A DNA stretch of 64,000 bases from Streptomyces sp. NBC_00620 (GCF_026341825.1 NZ_JAPENY010000002.1:2203001-2267000), one strand, 5' to 3'. Positions 53,938 through 62,497 are shown, counted from the first letter of the stretch. The notes: generated by a model from the sequence alone, not told the origin. A program made the numbers and translations.

Positions 53938-55434
53938 ATGACTCATCTCCAAGGCGACCATTCCACGGTCGTCATCGTGGGCTCGGGTTTCTCCGGGCTC
54001 TGCGCCGCCATCAAGCTCAAGGCTGCCGGGATCGACGATTTCGTCATTCTGGAGAAGGGCGCGGATGTCGGCGGTACCTGGCGGGACAACACCTACCCGG
54101 GCGCCGCCTGCGACGTACCGAGCGTGCTGTACTCCTACTCCTTCCGCCAGAACCCGGACTGGACGCGGCACTTCCCGTCCTGGGCGGAACTCCACGCCTA
54201 TCTGCGGCAAGTTGTCGACGTCTACGAACTCGGTCCGCATCTCAGGTTCGGGGTCGAGGTGGAGGAGATGCGCTTCGACGACACGACCGGTACCTGGACC
54301 GTGGTCACCGCGGCGGGCGAGTCGATCCAGGGCAGGTTCGTCGTGAACGCGACCGGAGTGCTGAGCAAGCCGGTGGTACCCGAGATCTCCGGCCTGGAGA
54401 CCTTCGACGGAAAAGCGTTCCACTCCGCCCAGTGGGATCACGACCACGACTTCACCGGACGTCATGTCGCGGTGATCGGAACAGGTGCGAGTGCGGTTCA
54501 GTTCGTTCCCCACCTGGCCGAACAGGCCGAAAAACTCTATGTGTTCCAGCGGTCACCGCACTGGGTGACGCCTCGCGGCGATGCGGAGATTCCCCCGCAG
54601 CAGCGCCGTGTCTACGGTCGGCTGCCCCTCGTACAGCGGCTGCGACGCTGGGCGACGTACTGGGAGTTCGAGACACTGGCCCGGGGGTTCCTCGGACACC
54701 CCAAGGTCGTGGAGCGCTACCGGCAGCGAGCGCTGGACTTCATCGAGGAGTCCGTACCCGATGAGGCGATGAGGGCCGTGCTGACCCCCGACTACGCTCC
54801 CGGGTGCAAGCGCCGCCTCGTTTCGGACGACTGGTTCCCCGCGCTTCAGCGCAGCAATGTGGAGCTGGTCACGACCGGCCTGCGCGAGATCACGACGGAC
54901 GCGGTCGTCGCGGCGGACGGCTCACCGCGCCGGGTCGACACGATCGTCTTCGGCACCGGCTTCGCCGCCACCGACTTCCTCGCCCCGATGAAGGTGTTCG
55001 GGCGGGACGGTGTCGAGATCTCGGACGCCTGGAGGGACGGAGCCGCCACGAAGCTCGGCATCTCGACCTCGGCGTTCCCGAACTTCTTCATGATGCTGGG
55101 CCCGAACACCGCACTCGGGCACAACTCGATGGTGTTCATGATCGAGGCCCAGACCCGCTACATCGTCGGCGCCATCAAGCACGCGCGCACGAAGGGGACA
55201 CGGGCTCTCGAACTGCGCCCGGAGGTTCAGGCGGGCGCCTACGGCAAGACTCAGCGGTTGATGAAGAAGACCGTCTGGGTATCCGGTGGTTGCCGCAGCT
55301 GGTACCAGTCGGCGGACGGCCGCATCGACACGCTGTGGCCGGGTACGACTGTCTCCTACTGGTGGCAGACGAAGCGATTCAAGCCCCGTGACTATCGGTT
55401 TACGGGGGAGGCGACAACGAGCGGGACCGCGTAG
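53938..55434 (+). CDS. Flavin monooxygenase, Baeyer-Villiger type (FAD/NADPH)
   Basis: 498 residues. The first Rossmann motif is GSGFSG (residues 15-20); GGTWRDNTYPGAACD is the classic NADP/FAD segment; the BVMO fingerprint FxGxxxHxxxW(P/D) is FDGKAFHSAQWD; the second Rossmann motif is VAVIGTGASA; and FGTGFAATDFL follows. BVMOs insert oxygen next to a ketone to give an ester or lactone using NADPH and O2. The neighbouring EstB-like esterase could hydrolyse that product. A strong promoter/operator precedes it. Confidence 0.93.
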   Translation: MTHLQGDHSTVVIVGSGFSGLCAAIKLKAAGIDDFVILEKGADVGGTWRDNTYPGAACDVPSVLYSYSFRQNPDWTRHFPSWAELHAYLRQVVDVYELGPHLRFGVEVEEMRFDDTTGTWTVVTAAGESIQGRFVVNATGVLSKPVVPEISGLETFDGKAFHSAQWDHDHDFTGRHVAVIGTGASAVQFVPHLAEQAEKLYVFQRSPHWVTPRGDAEIPPQQRRVYGRLPLVQRLRRWATYWEFETLARGFLGHPKVVERYRQRALDFIEESVPDEAMRAVLTPDYAPGCKRRLVSDDWFPALQRSNVELVTTGLREITTDAVVAADGSPRRVDTIVFGTGFAATDFLAPMKVFGRDGVEISDAWRDGAATKLGISTSAFPNFFMMLGPNTALGHNSMVFMIEAQTRYIVGAIKHARTKGTRALELRPEVQAGAYGKTQRLMKKTVWVSGGCRSWYQSADGRIDTLWPGTTVSYWWQTKRFKPRDYRFTGEATTSGTA

Positions 55435-55542
55435 ACACTTACAGGCCGGGCCTGTTGATGATGGAACCCGCCCCACTGGGCATGAGCGACGCCGTACCGG
55501 CATGTCATGGATGCGGCTTGATCGGAAGGTACCCGTACGCAG

Positions 55543-56130
55543 ATGCGACTTGTACTCATCGGCCCTCCTGGCGCAGGCAAGGGCACCCAGGCGGCCATCC
55601 TCCGCAACGATCTCGACATCCCTCACATCTCCACCGGCGATCTGTTCCGCGAACACGTCAGCCGTCGGACACCACTGGGGCAGGATGCCCAGCGGTATCT
55701 CGACACGGGTGAACTGGTCCCCGATCACGTCACGGGCGAGATGATCCGCCGGCGGCTCGCAGAACCGGACGCACAGCGGGGCTTCCTCCTCGACGGCTTC
55801 CCGCGAACCGTGCGGCAGGCGGAAGAACTTGGGTCGATGCTCCCCGACGCGGATGGCGGGATCGACGCGGTCCTGGAGTTCACCGTCCCCGAAGACGTCG
55901 TGGTGAGCAGGCTGTTGGGCCGTGGCCGTGCGGACGATACCGAGCAGGTCATCCGGCACCGGCAACAGATCTACCGCAGCCAGACCGCCCCGCTCCTTGC
56001 CCACTACGCCGCCAGGCTGCTGACGATCCATGCCGTCGGCTCCGCCGAGCAGATCGGCGAACGGGTGCTGACGGCCTTGAAGGAACGGGGCCTCGTAGCG
56101 AGTCGGGACGAGAGTGCCACGCGGCCTTAG
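55543..56130 (+). CDS. adk: Adenylate kinase, short-LID form (additional copy)
   Basis: 195 residues. The P-loop is GPPGAGKGTQ (residues 8-17), PHISTGDLFREHV the AMP-binding region and GFLLDGFPRT the conserved core; the LID is short (about VSRLLGRGRADDTEQV) and lacks zinc cysteines. It interconverts ATP + AMP and 2 ADP. Housekeeping adk normally sits beside secY in the ribosomal cluster, so this is probably a second copy. Acyl-CoA ligases release AMP, so an adk in this catabolic region may recycle it (inference). No strong ribosome site is seen. Confidence 0.9.
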   Translation: MRLVLIGPPGAGKGTQAAILRNDLDIPHISTGDLFREHVSRRTPLGQDAQRYLDTGELVPDHVTGEMIRRRLAEPDAQRGFLLDGFPRTVRQAEELGSMLPDADGGIDAVLEFTVPEDVVVSRLLGRGRADDTEQVIRHRQQIYRSQTAPLLAHYAARLLTIHAVGSAEQIGERVLTALKERGLVASRDESATRP

Positions 56131-56243
56131 TGGTCAGCTCCGGAAGTCCTTCGGGGGTTGACATCGGGGCCCGATTCCGTAGCGATCCGTTAGTGGTCTG
56201 GGACGGCGAAGCGGGGCTGGCAGGTACAGCCGAAGGAGTCCTC

Positions 56244-56278
56244 GGCGGGTGCCGACGAACTCTCCGTCGGCACCCGCC
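56244..56278 (+). terminator. Perfect 14-bp hairpin after adk
   Basis: GGCGGGTGCCGACG (56244-56257) and CGTCGGCACCCGCC (56265-56278) are exact complements with a 7-nt loop, 114 bp after the adk stop. Confidence 0.65.
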
Positions 56279-56423
56279 ATCCCTGGGTCACCGTCGTGTC
56301 AGCGTTGAGGCGGTTGGTGGGCCCCTGCCGGGATTCCGGGGCTTGGCTTGACCACGTCGGGGAGGCGGAATACCAGCGGTACCTGCGTGGTTGTCCGCCG
56401 TTGTCGATCAACAAGGAGGCCCT

Positions 56424-57419
56424 CTGCCTACGGTCCGTCGTCCCCGTGCGCTGCGTTCCGGCGATCTCGTGGTCGTCACCGCGCCCTCGGGCCAGCTCGA
56501 GCCCGGTGAGGAGCCGCTGCTCGCTCGCGGTGTGGCGATATTGGAGCGGATGGGTTTCCGCGTGCGGGTCAGCCCGATGGTCGACCCCGCGCGGAGCCGC
56601 TGGTGGGCGGCGGGCGCTCCGGCGGAGCAGGCTGCCGAGCTCAATGCGCTGCTCCGGGATCCGGAGGTGCGGGCCATCGTCGCGCACACCGGTGGCCAGG
56701 CGACCATTGGTTATCTCGATTTGATCGATCTGGATGCGGTCCGGGCCGACCCGAAGCCGATCCTCGGCTACAGCGACATCTCGCTGCTGCACATGGCGTT
56801 GTACGCCAAGACCGGCCTCGTCGGCTTCCACGCCGACATCGTCACCCACGGTTTCGGCAGCGATTGGTACACGTTGGGCGACGAGGCCCGTCGGTCCGAA
56901 CTCGTCGACCTCTACGCCCGTGTGCTTACCAAGGCCGAGGCGCCGGGCGTGCTGCCGGCAAGGGGGACTTGGGAAACCTGGCGGCCGGGCCGCGCCCAGG
57001 GACCACTGGTCGGCGGCTTGCTGAACCGCCTGGTCCAGTTGCAGGCGACACCATTCGCACTGGCCGCCGAACGGTTCGACGGCGCCGTCTTGTTCTGGGA
57101 AGAGGTACAGCGGCCGGTCACGCGGATCTGGTGCGACCTGCATGCCTTGCGACTGTCCGGTGTGCTGGACCGGATCGCGGGCATGGTGGTCGGCATCCCG
57201 AGTGAGGTCACGCCCTACGAGGGCGGCGGAGACCAGGTCGGTCTGCGCGACGTTGTGCTCGACGTCCTGGCGCAGCGTGACATCCCTGTCCTCGCCCAGG
57301 TCGACTTCGGCCACACCTCGCCGAACCTGCCGCTGCCCCTCGGCGTCCGCGCACACGTGGACGCGGACGCGGACAACCGGACTCTGTCCCTGCTCGAGTC
57401 GGCGGTCGCGGAACGCTGA
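56424..57419 (+). CDS. LD-carboxypeptidase, peptidase family S66
   Basis: 331 residues. GDLVVVTAPSGQLEPGEE begins the domain; VAHTGG and ILGYSDISLLHMAL contain the serine nucleophile expected in S66 (GYSD); PGRAQGPLVGGLLNRL and a late GH in FGHTSPNLPLPLG are family motifs. Known roles are L,D-carboxypeptidase in peptidoglycan recycling or microcin immunity (MccF). The only strong ribosome site (AAGGAGG, 56413-56419) points to a CTG at 56424; the conventional TTG start at 56391 has none. A CTG start is therefore proposed. Confidence 0.85.
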   Translation: MPTVRRPRALRSGDLVVVTAPSGQLEPGEEPLLARGVAILERMGFRVRVSPMVDPARSRWWAAGAPAEQAAELNALLRDPEVRAIVAHTGGQATIGYLDLIDLDAVRADPKPILGYSDISLLHMALYAKTGLVGFHADIVTHGFGSDWYTLGDEARRSELVDLYARVLTKAEAPGVLPARGTWETWRPGRAQGPLVGGLLNRLVQLQATPFALAAERFDGAVLFWEEVQRPVTRIWCDLHALRLSGVLDRIAGMVVGIPSEVTPYEGGGDQVGLRDVVLDVLAQRDIPVLAQVDFGHTSPNLPLPLGVRAHVDADADNRTLSLLESAVAER

Positions 57420-57427
57420 GTTCTGTT

Positions 57428-58012
57428 GGAGATTGGCGCGGGTCCGGCGGGCTGCGCGAGGACGTGCTCAAGCCCTGGCAGTACCGGTCCTGGATCACCA
57501 TCCGCGACCTGGACTTTCGCGCCAAGGTCCGGCGTGTTCTGGATCTGTACGCCCGCATGTTCGAGGGTGTCCCGCTCGGGCCAGACGGGTACGTCGCCTC
57601 CAGCGACGAGAAGACCTTCGTCCGAGCCCGCTGCCATCCGACGCCGGCCCCGGGCCAGGCCCGGGCGATGCGCGTCAACCACGAGTACGGCCGCGGCGGT
57701 GCCGTGGCCTACCTTGCCGCCTACGACGTCCACCATGCGAAGGTCTTCGGCCGCTGCGAGCCGAAGACCGGAATCGTGCCCTTCATGGCCATGGTCACTC
57801 AGGTCATGGCCCAAGAGCCCTATGCGAGCGCCAGAGGTGTCCTCTGGACCGTCGACAACGGCTCCTCCCACCGGGGGAAGAAGGCCATCGACCGTCTCAC
57901 CGCGGTGTTTCCGAAGGAGTTCACCACCACCGACCTGGACGATCTGCCGGCCCGACTCGACCGACACACCCCCGCCGAGCGACAAGAGGGATCCTCCACT
58001 GCCCTGGCAGGC
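57428..58012 (+). pseudogene. IS630-family transposase remnant, truncated and internally deleted
   Basis: Reads LREDVLKPWQYRSWITIRDL, SSDEKTFVRARC (first Asp), NHEYGRGGAVAYLAAYDVHH, then VDNGSSHRGKKAID (second Asp) and RLTAVFP, after which it jumps to EFTTTDLDDLPARLDRHT, a segment normally ~75 residues further on. The deletion removes the region with the catalytic Glu, and the N-terminal third is also missing. It is therefore dead. It begins 9 bp after the LD-carboxypeptidase stop. Confidence 0.85.
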
Positions 58013-58059
58013 CGTGAGCGGTTCAGTTTTGGATCGGAGTCACAAGTCTTGGAGAAGGC

Positions 58060-58103
58060 GGCCGGAGTGCGGGATGCGCGCTCACGTATTCCGCACTCCG
58101 GCC
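58060..58103. terminator. 13-bp perfect hairpin downstream of the transposase remnant
   Basis: GGCCGGAGTGCGG (58060-58072) and CCGCACTCCGGCC (58091-58103) are exact complements with an 18-nt loop, just before the PhyH-like promoter. Confidence 0.55.
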
Positions 58104-58123
58104 GGATGTGTGCCCACGCGCCG

Positions 58124-58179
58124 TTGACATCCGCTCATCCTGAGGCCACGATCGGATCAAATGACTTGGTCATTTGATC
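58124..58179 (+). promoter_or_regulatory. Promoter and perfect 11-3-11 operator of the PhyH-like gene
   Basis: TTGACA (58124-58129), 17-bp spacer, CACGAT (58147-58152), then GATCAAATGAC (58155-58165), TTG and GTCATTTGATC (58169-58179), an exact inverted repeat over the predicted start. Confidence 0.8.
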
Positions 58180-58274
58180 TGCATGTTGTGTGCACTGTGC
58201 CATCGACCTCTCTCGCCCCCTCCGCCGCACCGGGCCCGGGCGAACAACATCGTTGAACTTGTGAGGGCAACACC

Positions 58275-59153
58275 ATGGGTCTCACCACACTCGAACCGAC
58301 CACGACCGTGGATGACGTGTGCGATGTGATCGCGCGTGACGGCGGCGTGATCGTGAAGGACTTCATCGACAGCGAGCTCCTCGCCGCGATCAAGGCCGAC
58401 CTCCTGCCGGAGCTGGAACGGGTCGGCTGGGGGCAGGACGACTTCGCCGGAGCCAAGACGCGTCGGCTCGGCGCCCTGTTCAAGCACAGTCCCCGCATGG
58501 CTGACCTCATTACCCACCCGCTGTTCTACGGTGCCGCGGAGCGCTACCTCCAGATCCCGACCCCGGTGTGGTTCGGCGAGGAGCGCGCGGAGCTGGTTCC
58601 GAACATCCAGATCGGCGTGACGCAGCTCATCGACATCCACCCCGGCGAGGGCTCTCAGCCGCTGCACCGGGACGACGCGGTCTGGCAGTGGCGCCACCCG
58701 GAGGGCGGTCGCCAGGCCCGGGTGCAGATCATGCTGGCCGTCACCGACTTCACCGCTGACAACGGCGGGACCCTGGTGATCCCCGGAAGCCACCTGTGGG
58801 ACGACGAGCGCGGCCCCCGCCAGGAGGAGACGGTCCCGACCGAGATGACGGCGGGATCCGCGCTGATCTGGCTGGGAGCGACCTACCACGCCGGCGGCAC
58901 CAACAACACCGACATCTCCCGGACCGGACTGACTCTGACCCTCGACCTGGCCTACCTCCGGCAGGAGGAGAACCAGTACCTCTCTGTTCCCCTCGACGTC
59001 GTCAAGCAGCTGCCGGACCGTGTCCAGCGCCTGCTCGGCTACGAGGCGAGCCCGCCGTTCATGGGCTGGATCGAGGTCAACGGTGTGATGACCGACCCGC
59101 ACCACGTGCTTGAGGACGACCCGTCCTCCGCCCAGGCGGCGGCGGCATTCTAG
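58275..59153 (+). CDS. Phytanoyl-CoA dioxygenase (PhyH) family protein
   Basis: 292 residues of the Fe(II)/2-oxoglutarate oxygenase fold. Iron ligands are H131 and D133 in PLHRDDAVW and H205 in GATYHAGGTNN; R216 (ISRTGLTL) is the likely 2-oxoglutarate salt bridge. Such enzymes hydroxylate acyl-CoAs or small metabolites. It has one of the clearest promoters in the region, with a perfect operator palindrome. It is followed by a TetR gene on the other strand. The substrate is unknown; a branched or cyclic acid is plausible in this context. Confidence 0.9.
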   Translation: MGLTTLEPTTTVDDVCDVIARDGGVIVKDFIDSELLAAIKADLLPELERVGWGQDDFAGAKTRRLGALFKHSPRMADLITHPLFYGAAERYLQIPTPVWFGEERAELVPNIQIGVTQLIDIHPGEGSQPLHRDDAVWQWRHPEGGRQARVQIMLAVTDFTADNGGTLVIPGSHLWDDERGPRQEETVPTEMTAGSALIWLGATYHAGGTNNTDISRTGLTLTLDLAYLRQEENQYLSVPLDVVKQLPDRVQRLLGYEASPPFMGWIEVNGVMTDPHHVLEDDPSSAQAAAAF

Positions 59154-59231
59154 TGACCGGCCGGCTGGAGCGTGTTGTGAAAGTGCCAGTCACAGCGAGT
59201 TGTTGATGGCTACGACGGGCAAGGCGGCTTC

Positions 59232-59843
59232 CTAGAGAGCGGTGGGCCTGTCCGCATTGGTCGTCTTGGTCCTGCCGGTTGCCAATGCTTGGACCAGCCG
59301 GCGATTCGCGTCCTGTGCGGTCATGCCCCAGTCCCACTCGGTTTTGTGGAGCCGAAGGGAGACGACACCGTGCCACGCCGACCACAGCAGGAGTGCGGAG
59401 GCAAAGGGTGCGTCCGGGTCGACGAGCCGCGCGAGTTCGACGATGCGCGCCTGGAGGCGGGGGCCGTGCGCGGCTCTGGTCTCCGGCAGTGCGTCACCGC
59501 TCTCGAACAGGAGCTGGTACGCGCCCGGGTGAGCCGCGCCCCAGGCAATGTAGGCGTCGCCGGCAACGACCAGCTGGGTGTCGGCCTCGTCCGCGGCATC
59601 GAGCGCCGACTCGACCGCTTCGACCAGCGAGGCGTATTCGGCGTCGAGCACCGCCGAGCGCAGGTCCGCCTCGGAGGGGAAGTGCCAGTACACGGCCGAG
59701 GGGGCCACCCCGCAGGCCCGGGCGATTGAGCGCAGCGACGGAACGGCCACCGCTTGGGGCTCCGCCAGCATGCCGATCGCGGCGGCCACGAGCTCGGAGC
59801 GCAGGTCGCGGTTGTCTGTCTTGGTCACAGATTCATTGAACAC
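59232..59843 (-). CDS. TetR-family regulator
   Basis: 203 residues from GTG 59843. The HTH is RSELVAAAIGMLAEPQAVAV with SLRSIARACGVAPSAVYWHF. A TATCAT -10 box lies 6 nt before the GTG, suggesting a leaderless transcript; a second in-frame GTG at 59828 is the alternative. A long inverted repeat (59837-59877) covers this promoter and that of the EthD gene, which it probably represses together with itself. The ligand is unknown. Confidence 0.88.
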   Translation of the reverse strand: MFNESVTKTDNRDLRSELVAAAIGMLAEPQAVAVPSLRSIARACGVAPSAVYWHFPSEADLRSAVLDAEYASLVEAVESALDAADEADTQLVVAGDAYIAWGAAHPGAYQLLFESGDALPETRAAHGPRLQARIVELARLVDPDAPFASALLLWSAWHGVVSLRLHKTEWDWGMTAQDANRRLVQALATGRTKTTNADRPTAL

Positions 59844-59877
59844 CCGTTCATGATAGCTTGCAATGAACAGGTGTTCA
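59837..59877. promoter_or_regulatory. TetR operator, 15-bp arms around an 11-bp spacer
   Basis: TGAACACCCGTTCAT (59837-59851) and ATGAACAGGTGTTCA (59863-59877) are inverse complements with one mismatch. Each arm also has internal TGAAC/GTTCA symmetry. It lies between the divergent tetR and EthD genes and overlaps the tetR -10. Confidence 0.8.
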
Positions 59878-59893
59878 GGAAGGTGGTAGCGAC

Positions 59894-60226
59894 ATGCTCA
59901 GGCTGATGACGGTGATCAGGAAGCGCCCGGAGATTTCCACGGAGGACTTTCGCCGATTCATGGAACTGGAGTACGGACCGACCTATGTGGCGCTTCCCCA
60001 GGTCAAGGAGTACGTGCAGTACTACCTGACGGACCTCGTGACGGACGGGGAGGAGGAGCCGATCGACGCGATCGTGCGGATCGGCTTCGAGTCGGAGACG
60101 GAGATGCGTGAGGCCCTCGCAACCGAGGAATACCGGAAAGCGCACGAACTGCGGACGGCCTACATGCGGGAGACCTCCGTCGGTATTCATTCGGCCGTTC
60201 TGGACCGCAGGGTGCAGTTGGTCTAG
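59894..60226 (+). CDS. EthD-domain protein
   Basis: 110-residue ferredoxin-like domain protein: MLRLMTVIRKRPEISTEDFR, then FMELEYGPTYVALPQVKEYV (the usual W-x-x-H-H-x-P region is modified), and YVQYYLTDL near the middle. EthD proteins are small dimers that accompany oxidative catabolic systems and may act as isomerases or cyclases. It is controlled from the divergent tetR operator. 19 bp downstream begins an IS481-type remnant. Confidence 0.82.
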   Translation: MLRLMTVIRKRPEISTEDFRRFMELEYGPTYVALPQVKEYVQYYLTDLVTDGEEEPIDAIVRIGFESETEMREALATEEYRKAHELRTAYMRETSVGIHSAVLDRRVQLV

Positions 60227-60245
60227 GGAGCGTTGCGGCAGTGCT

Positions 60246-60492
60246 GGTTGCACCCGTCTCGCCTACAGCGAGATCCACGCCCACGAGAGAGAAGGCGCTC
60301 ACCTGCGCCGCCTTCCTGCGACGGGCCGCGGCCTTCTTCGCCGCATTGGGTATCGACCGCGTCGAACGGGTCCTGACCAACAACGCCTGGCCCTCCCGCT
60401 AGAGCTTTGCCTGGCGCCAGGCCCTGACCGACCTCGGCGCGGCCGGCAAACTCACCCGCGCCTACCGGCCGCAGACCAACGGCAAGGTCGAG
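60246..60492 (+). pseudogene. IS481-family transposase remnant with frameshift and stop
   Basis: One frame reads GCTRLAYSEIHAHE, then the match continues in another frame as EKALTCAAFLRRAAAFFAAL, GIDRVERVLTNNAWPSR, TAG (60400-60402), SFAWRQALTDLGAAGKLTRA and YRPQTNGKVE. The catalytic TDN is changed to TNN. The frameshift lies in a short GA run (cgagagagaa). This is dead transposase DNA. Confidence 0.8.
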
Positions 60493-60569
60493 AGTCAACA
60501 ACTCCGCGGGTCAATACACGACTGCCCGCCACCGCCCGTCAGGGGTGACGGCTCGTTGCGGGGCGCCCG

Positions 60570-60611
60570 GGGGGCTTGTCCGCTCGATGAGGTTCGAGCG
60601 GGCAAGCCCCC
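60570..60611. terminator. 18-bp hairpin in the ligase-side intergenic region
   Basis: GGGGGCTTGTCCGCTCGA (60570-60587) pairs with TCGAGCGGGCAAGCCCCC (60594-60611), with a single T-G wobble and a 6-nt loop. Confidence 0.6.
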
Positions 60612-60705
60612 ATCCTCGTTCTTGGCGGCGGAACTCCGGGACGGGACCGGGGCCTGTTTCACCTCGACCGCAACGGAGGCCCAACTGGCGGTCGGTGACC
60701 TCTCG

Positions 60706-60780
60706 TTCGAGGCGCTCAACCCCGTTTCGTACCTGGATCACGCGGCCCTGGCGTACGGCGACCGGGCGGCCGTGGTGACG
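60706..60780 (+). pseudogene. Fragment of an acyl-CoA ligase N-terminus
   Basis: An in-frame stretch reads FEALNPVSYLDHAALAYGDR then AAVVT, which lines up with the N-terminus of AMP-forming acyl-CoA ligases, including LTPLSFLDRTARVWPDKP of the neighbouring intact ligase. It is on the opposite strand to that ligase, and its remaining ~500 residues are absent. It is probably a remnant of a second ligase gene, removed by a rearrangement. The stretch 60493-60865 otherwise holds only the hairpin at 60570. Confidence 0.5.
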
Positions 60781-60865
60781 GCGATCGGCGAGGGACGTGC
60801 CTGCCCTCGCCGGCGCGGAGCCCATGAGTCCGCAACCTGGTGTCGCCACGGCCGCGCTCTCCTCA

Positions 60866-62497
60866 TCAGCCGTGCACGCGATGAGTGCGGCCGGCCCACT
60901 CCGGCTCGCGCAGGGCGAACTTCTGGATCTTCCCGGTCGAGGTCTTCGGCAGTTCGGTCACGAGGTCGACGTTCCGCGGAGCCTTATAGCGGGCGATCTT
61001 CGTTCGCACGTGCTCGATCAGCTCTGCCTCGGTGGCCTGCAGGCCCGCTTTGAGTACGACGAACGCCTTCGGCCGCTCGCCCCACTTCTCGTCCGGCACT
61101 CCGATCACCGCGACCTCGAGGACCGCCTCGTGGCTCATCAGCGCTTGTTCCACCTCGATGGTGGAGATGTTCTCGCCGCCGGAGATCACCACGTCCTTGG
61201 CGCGGTCGCGCAACTCCACGTAGCCGTCGGGGTGCATGACGCCGAGGTCGCCGCTGTGGAACCATCCGCCACCGAAGGCCTTGGCAGTGCCCTCCGGATC
61301 GCAGTAGTAGCCCGCCATCACGTTGTTGCCCCGCATCACGATCTCGCCCATGGAACTGCCGTCGGCCGGTACGTCGACCATGTCCTCGTCCACGACGCGC
61401 AGGCCCTCGGTCTGGATCATGCCGACGCCCTGACGGGCTTGGACCACCGCCCTTTCGTCGGGTGGAAGGGTGGACCACTGCGGCTGGGCCTGGCAGACGG
61501 AGTACGGGCCATAGGTCTCGGTCAGTCCGTAGACGTGCACGATCCCGAAACCCATGCGCTCCATCTGCAGGATCGTCGTGGGGCTCGGCGGCGCACCCGC
61601 GGTGGTGATCACCAGCCGGTAGTCGAGATGGCCGGCCTGCGCCGCGTTCAGGATCGTGGTGACCACGGTCGGCGCCCCGTTGAGGTGGGTGACCCGGTGT
61701 TTGCGGATCTGCTGCCAGATCGCGTCGCCGCGCACCTCGCGCAGACATACGTGTGTCCCACCGATGCCGGTGACCGCCCACGGCGTACACCAGCCGTTGC
61801 AATGGAACATCGGCAGTGTCCACAGATAGACGCTGTCCTGGTGATGGGAGGAGTGGACGATCTCCCCGAAGGAGTTCAGGTAGGCGCCCCGGTGGGTGTA
61901 GACGACCCCCTTGGGGCGGCCGGTCGTTCCCGAGGTGTAGTTGATGGAGATCGGCGCGAGTTCGTCCTCGACCGACCAGTCCATGGGGTCGTCGGAACCA
62001 CGGGCCGTGAAGTCGGCGTAACTCACCAGCCGCGATCCGACAGCCGCGCTCGCCGTTGCGTCCGTGCCCACCCCCGCCTCGGTGTCCTCGAACACGATGA
62101 CCTCGGTGACCGTCGTGACGTCCTGGACGGCGGCCGCGACCGTGGAGAGGAAGGCCGAGTCAGTGACCAGTACCTTCGCGCCGGAGTGGTCGAGGATGTA
62201 GGCGATCTCCTCGGCGGAGAGTCTGGTGTTGACGGCGACAAGCACGGCTCGGGCCAGCGGTACCGCGAAGTGCGCGACGAGCATCTCGGGCAGGTTCGGC
62301 ATGAGGTAGGCGACTCGGTCGCCGTCCTGCACACCGCTCGCGCGAAGGGCTTGGGCTACGCGGGTCGCCTGGGTGGCGAGTTCGCCGTAGCTCAGGCTCC
62401 TGTTCCCGTAGACGATTCCCGGCTTGTCGGGCCATACGCGGGCCGTCCTGTCCAAGAAGGACAGCGGCGTCAACGGAGTGTGGGAGACGGCGTTCAT
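60866..62497 (-). CDS. AMP-forming acyl-CoA synthetase (FadD-like)
   Basis: 543 residues, ATG 62497 with AGGAGG at six bases. The phosphate loop is INYTSGTTGRPKGVVYTHRG, GLTETYGPYSVCQ the adenylate region and YVELRDRAKDVVISGGENIS and TGKIQKFALRE the hinge and C-terminal lysine motifs. It activates a carboxylic acid to its CoA thioester, giving AMP and PPi. The acid specificity is unclear. It is divergent from a TetR gene across a direct-repeat operator and would feed the acyl-CoA dehydrogenase pathway of the region. Confidence 0.92.
   Translation of the reverse strand: MNAVSHTPLTPLSFLDRTARVWPDKPGIVYGNRSLSYGELATQATRVAQALRASGVQDGDRVAYLMPNLPEMLVAHFAVPLARAVLVAVNTRLSAEEIAYILDHSGAKVLVTDSAFLSTVAAAVQDVTTVTEVIVFEDTEAGVGTDATASAAVGSRLVSYADFTARGSDDPMDWSVEDELAPISINYTSGTTGRPKGVVYTHRGAYLNSFGEIVHSSHHQDSVYLWTLPMFHCNGWCTPWAVTGIGGTHVCLREVRGDAIWQQIRKHRVTHLNGAPTVVTTILNAAQAGHLDYRLVITTAGAPPSPTTILQMERMGFGIVHVYGLTETYGPYSVCQAQPQWSTLPPDERAVVQARQGVGMIQTEGLRVVDEDMVDVPADGSSMGEIVMRGNNVMAGYYCDPEGTAKAFGGGWFHSGDLGVMHPDGYVELRDRAKDVVISGGENISTIEVEQALMSHEAVLEVAVIGVPDEKWGERPKAFVVLKAGLQATEAELIEHVRTKIARYKAPRNVDLVTELPKTSTGKIQKFALREPEWAGRTHRVHG

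Noticed and set aside
59165..59200. Sequence after the PhyH gene resembling a transposon end (GCGTGTTGTGAAAGTG)
   Set aside because: No matching inverted end or transposase near; similarity to IS5-type ends is from memory only.
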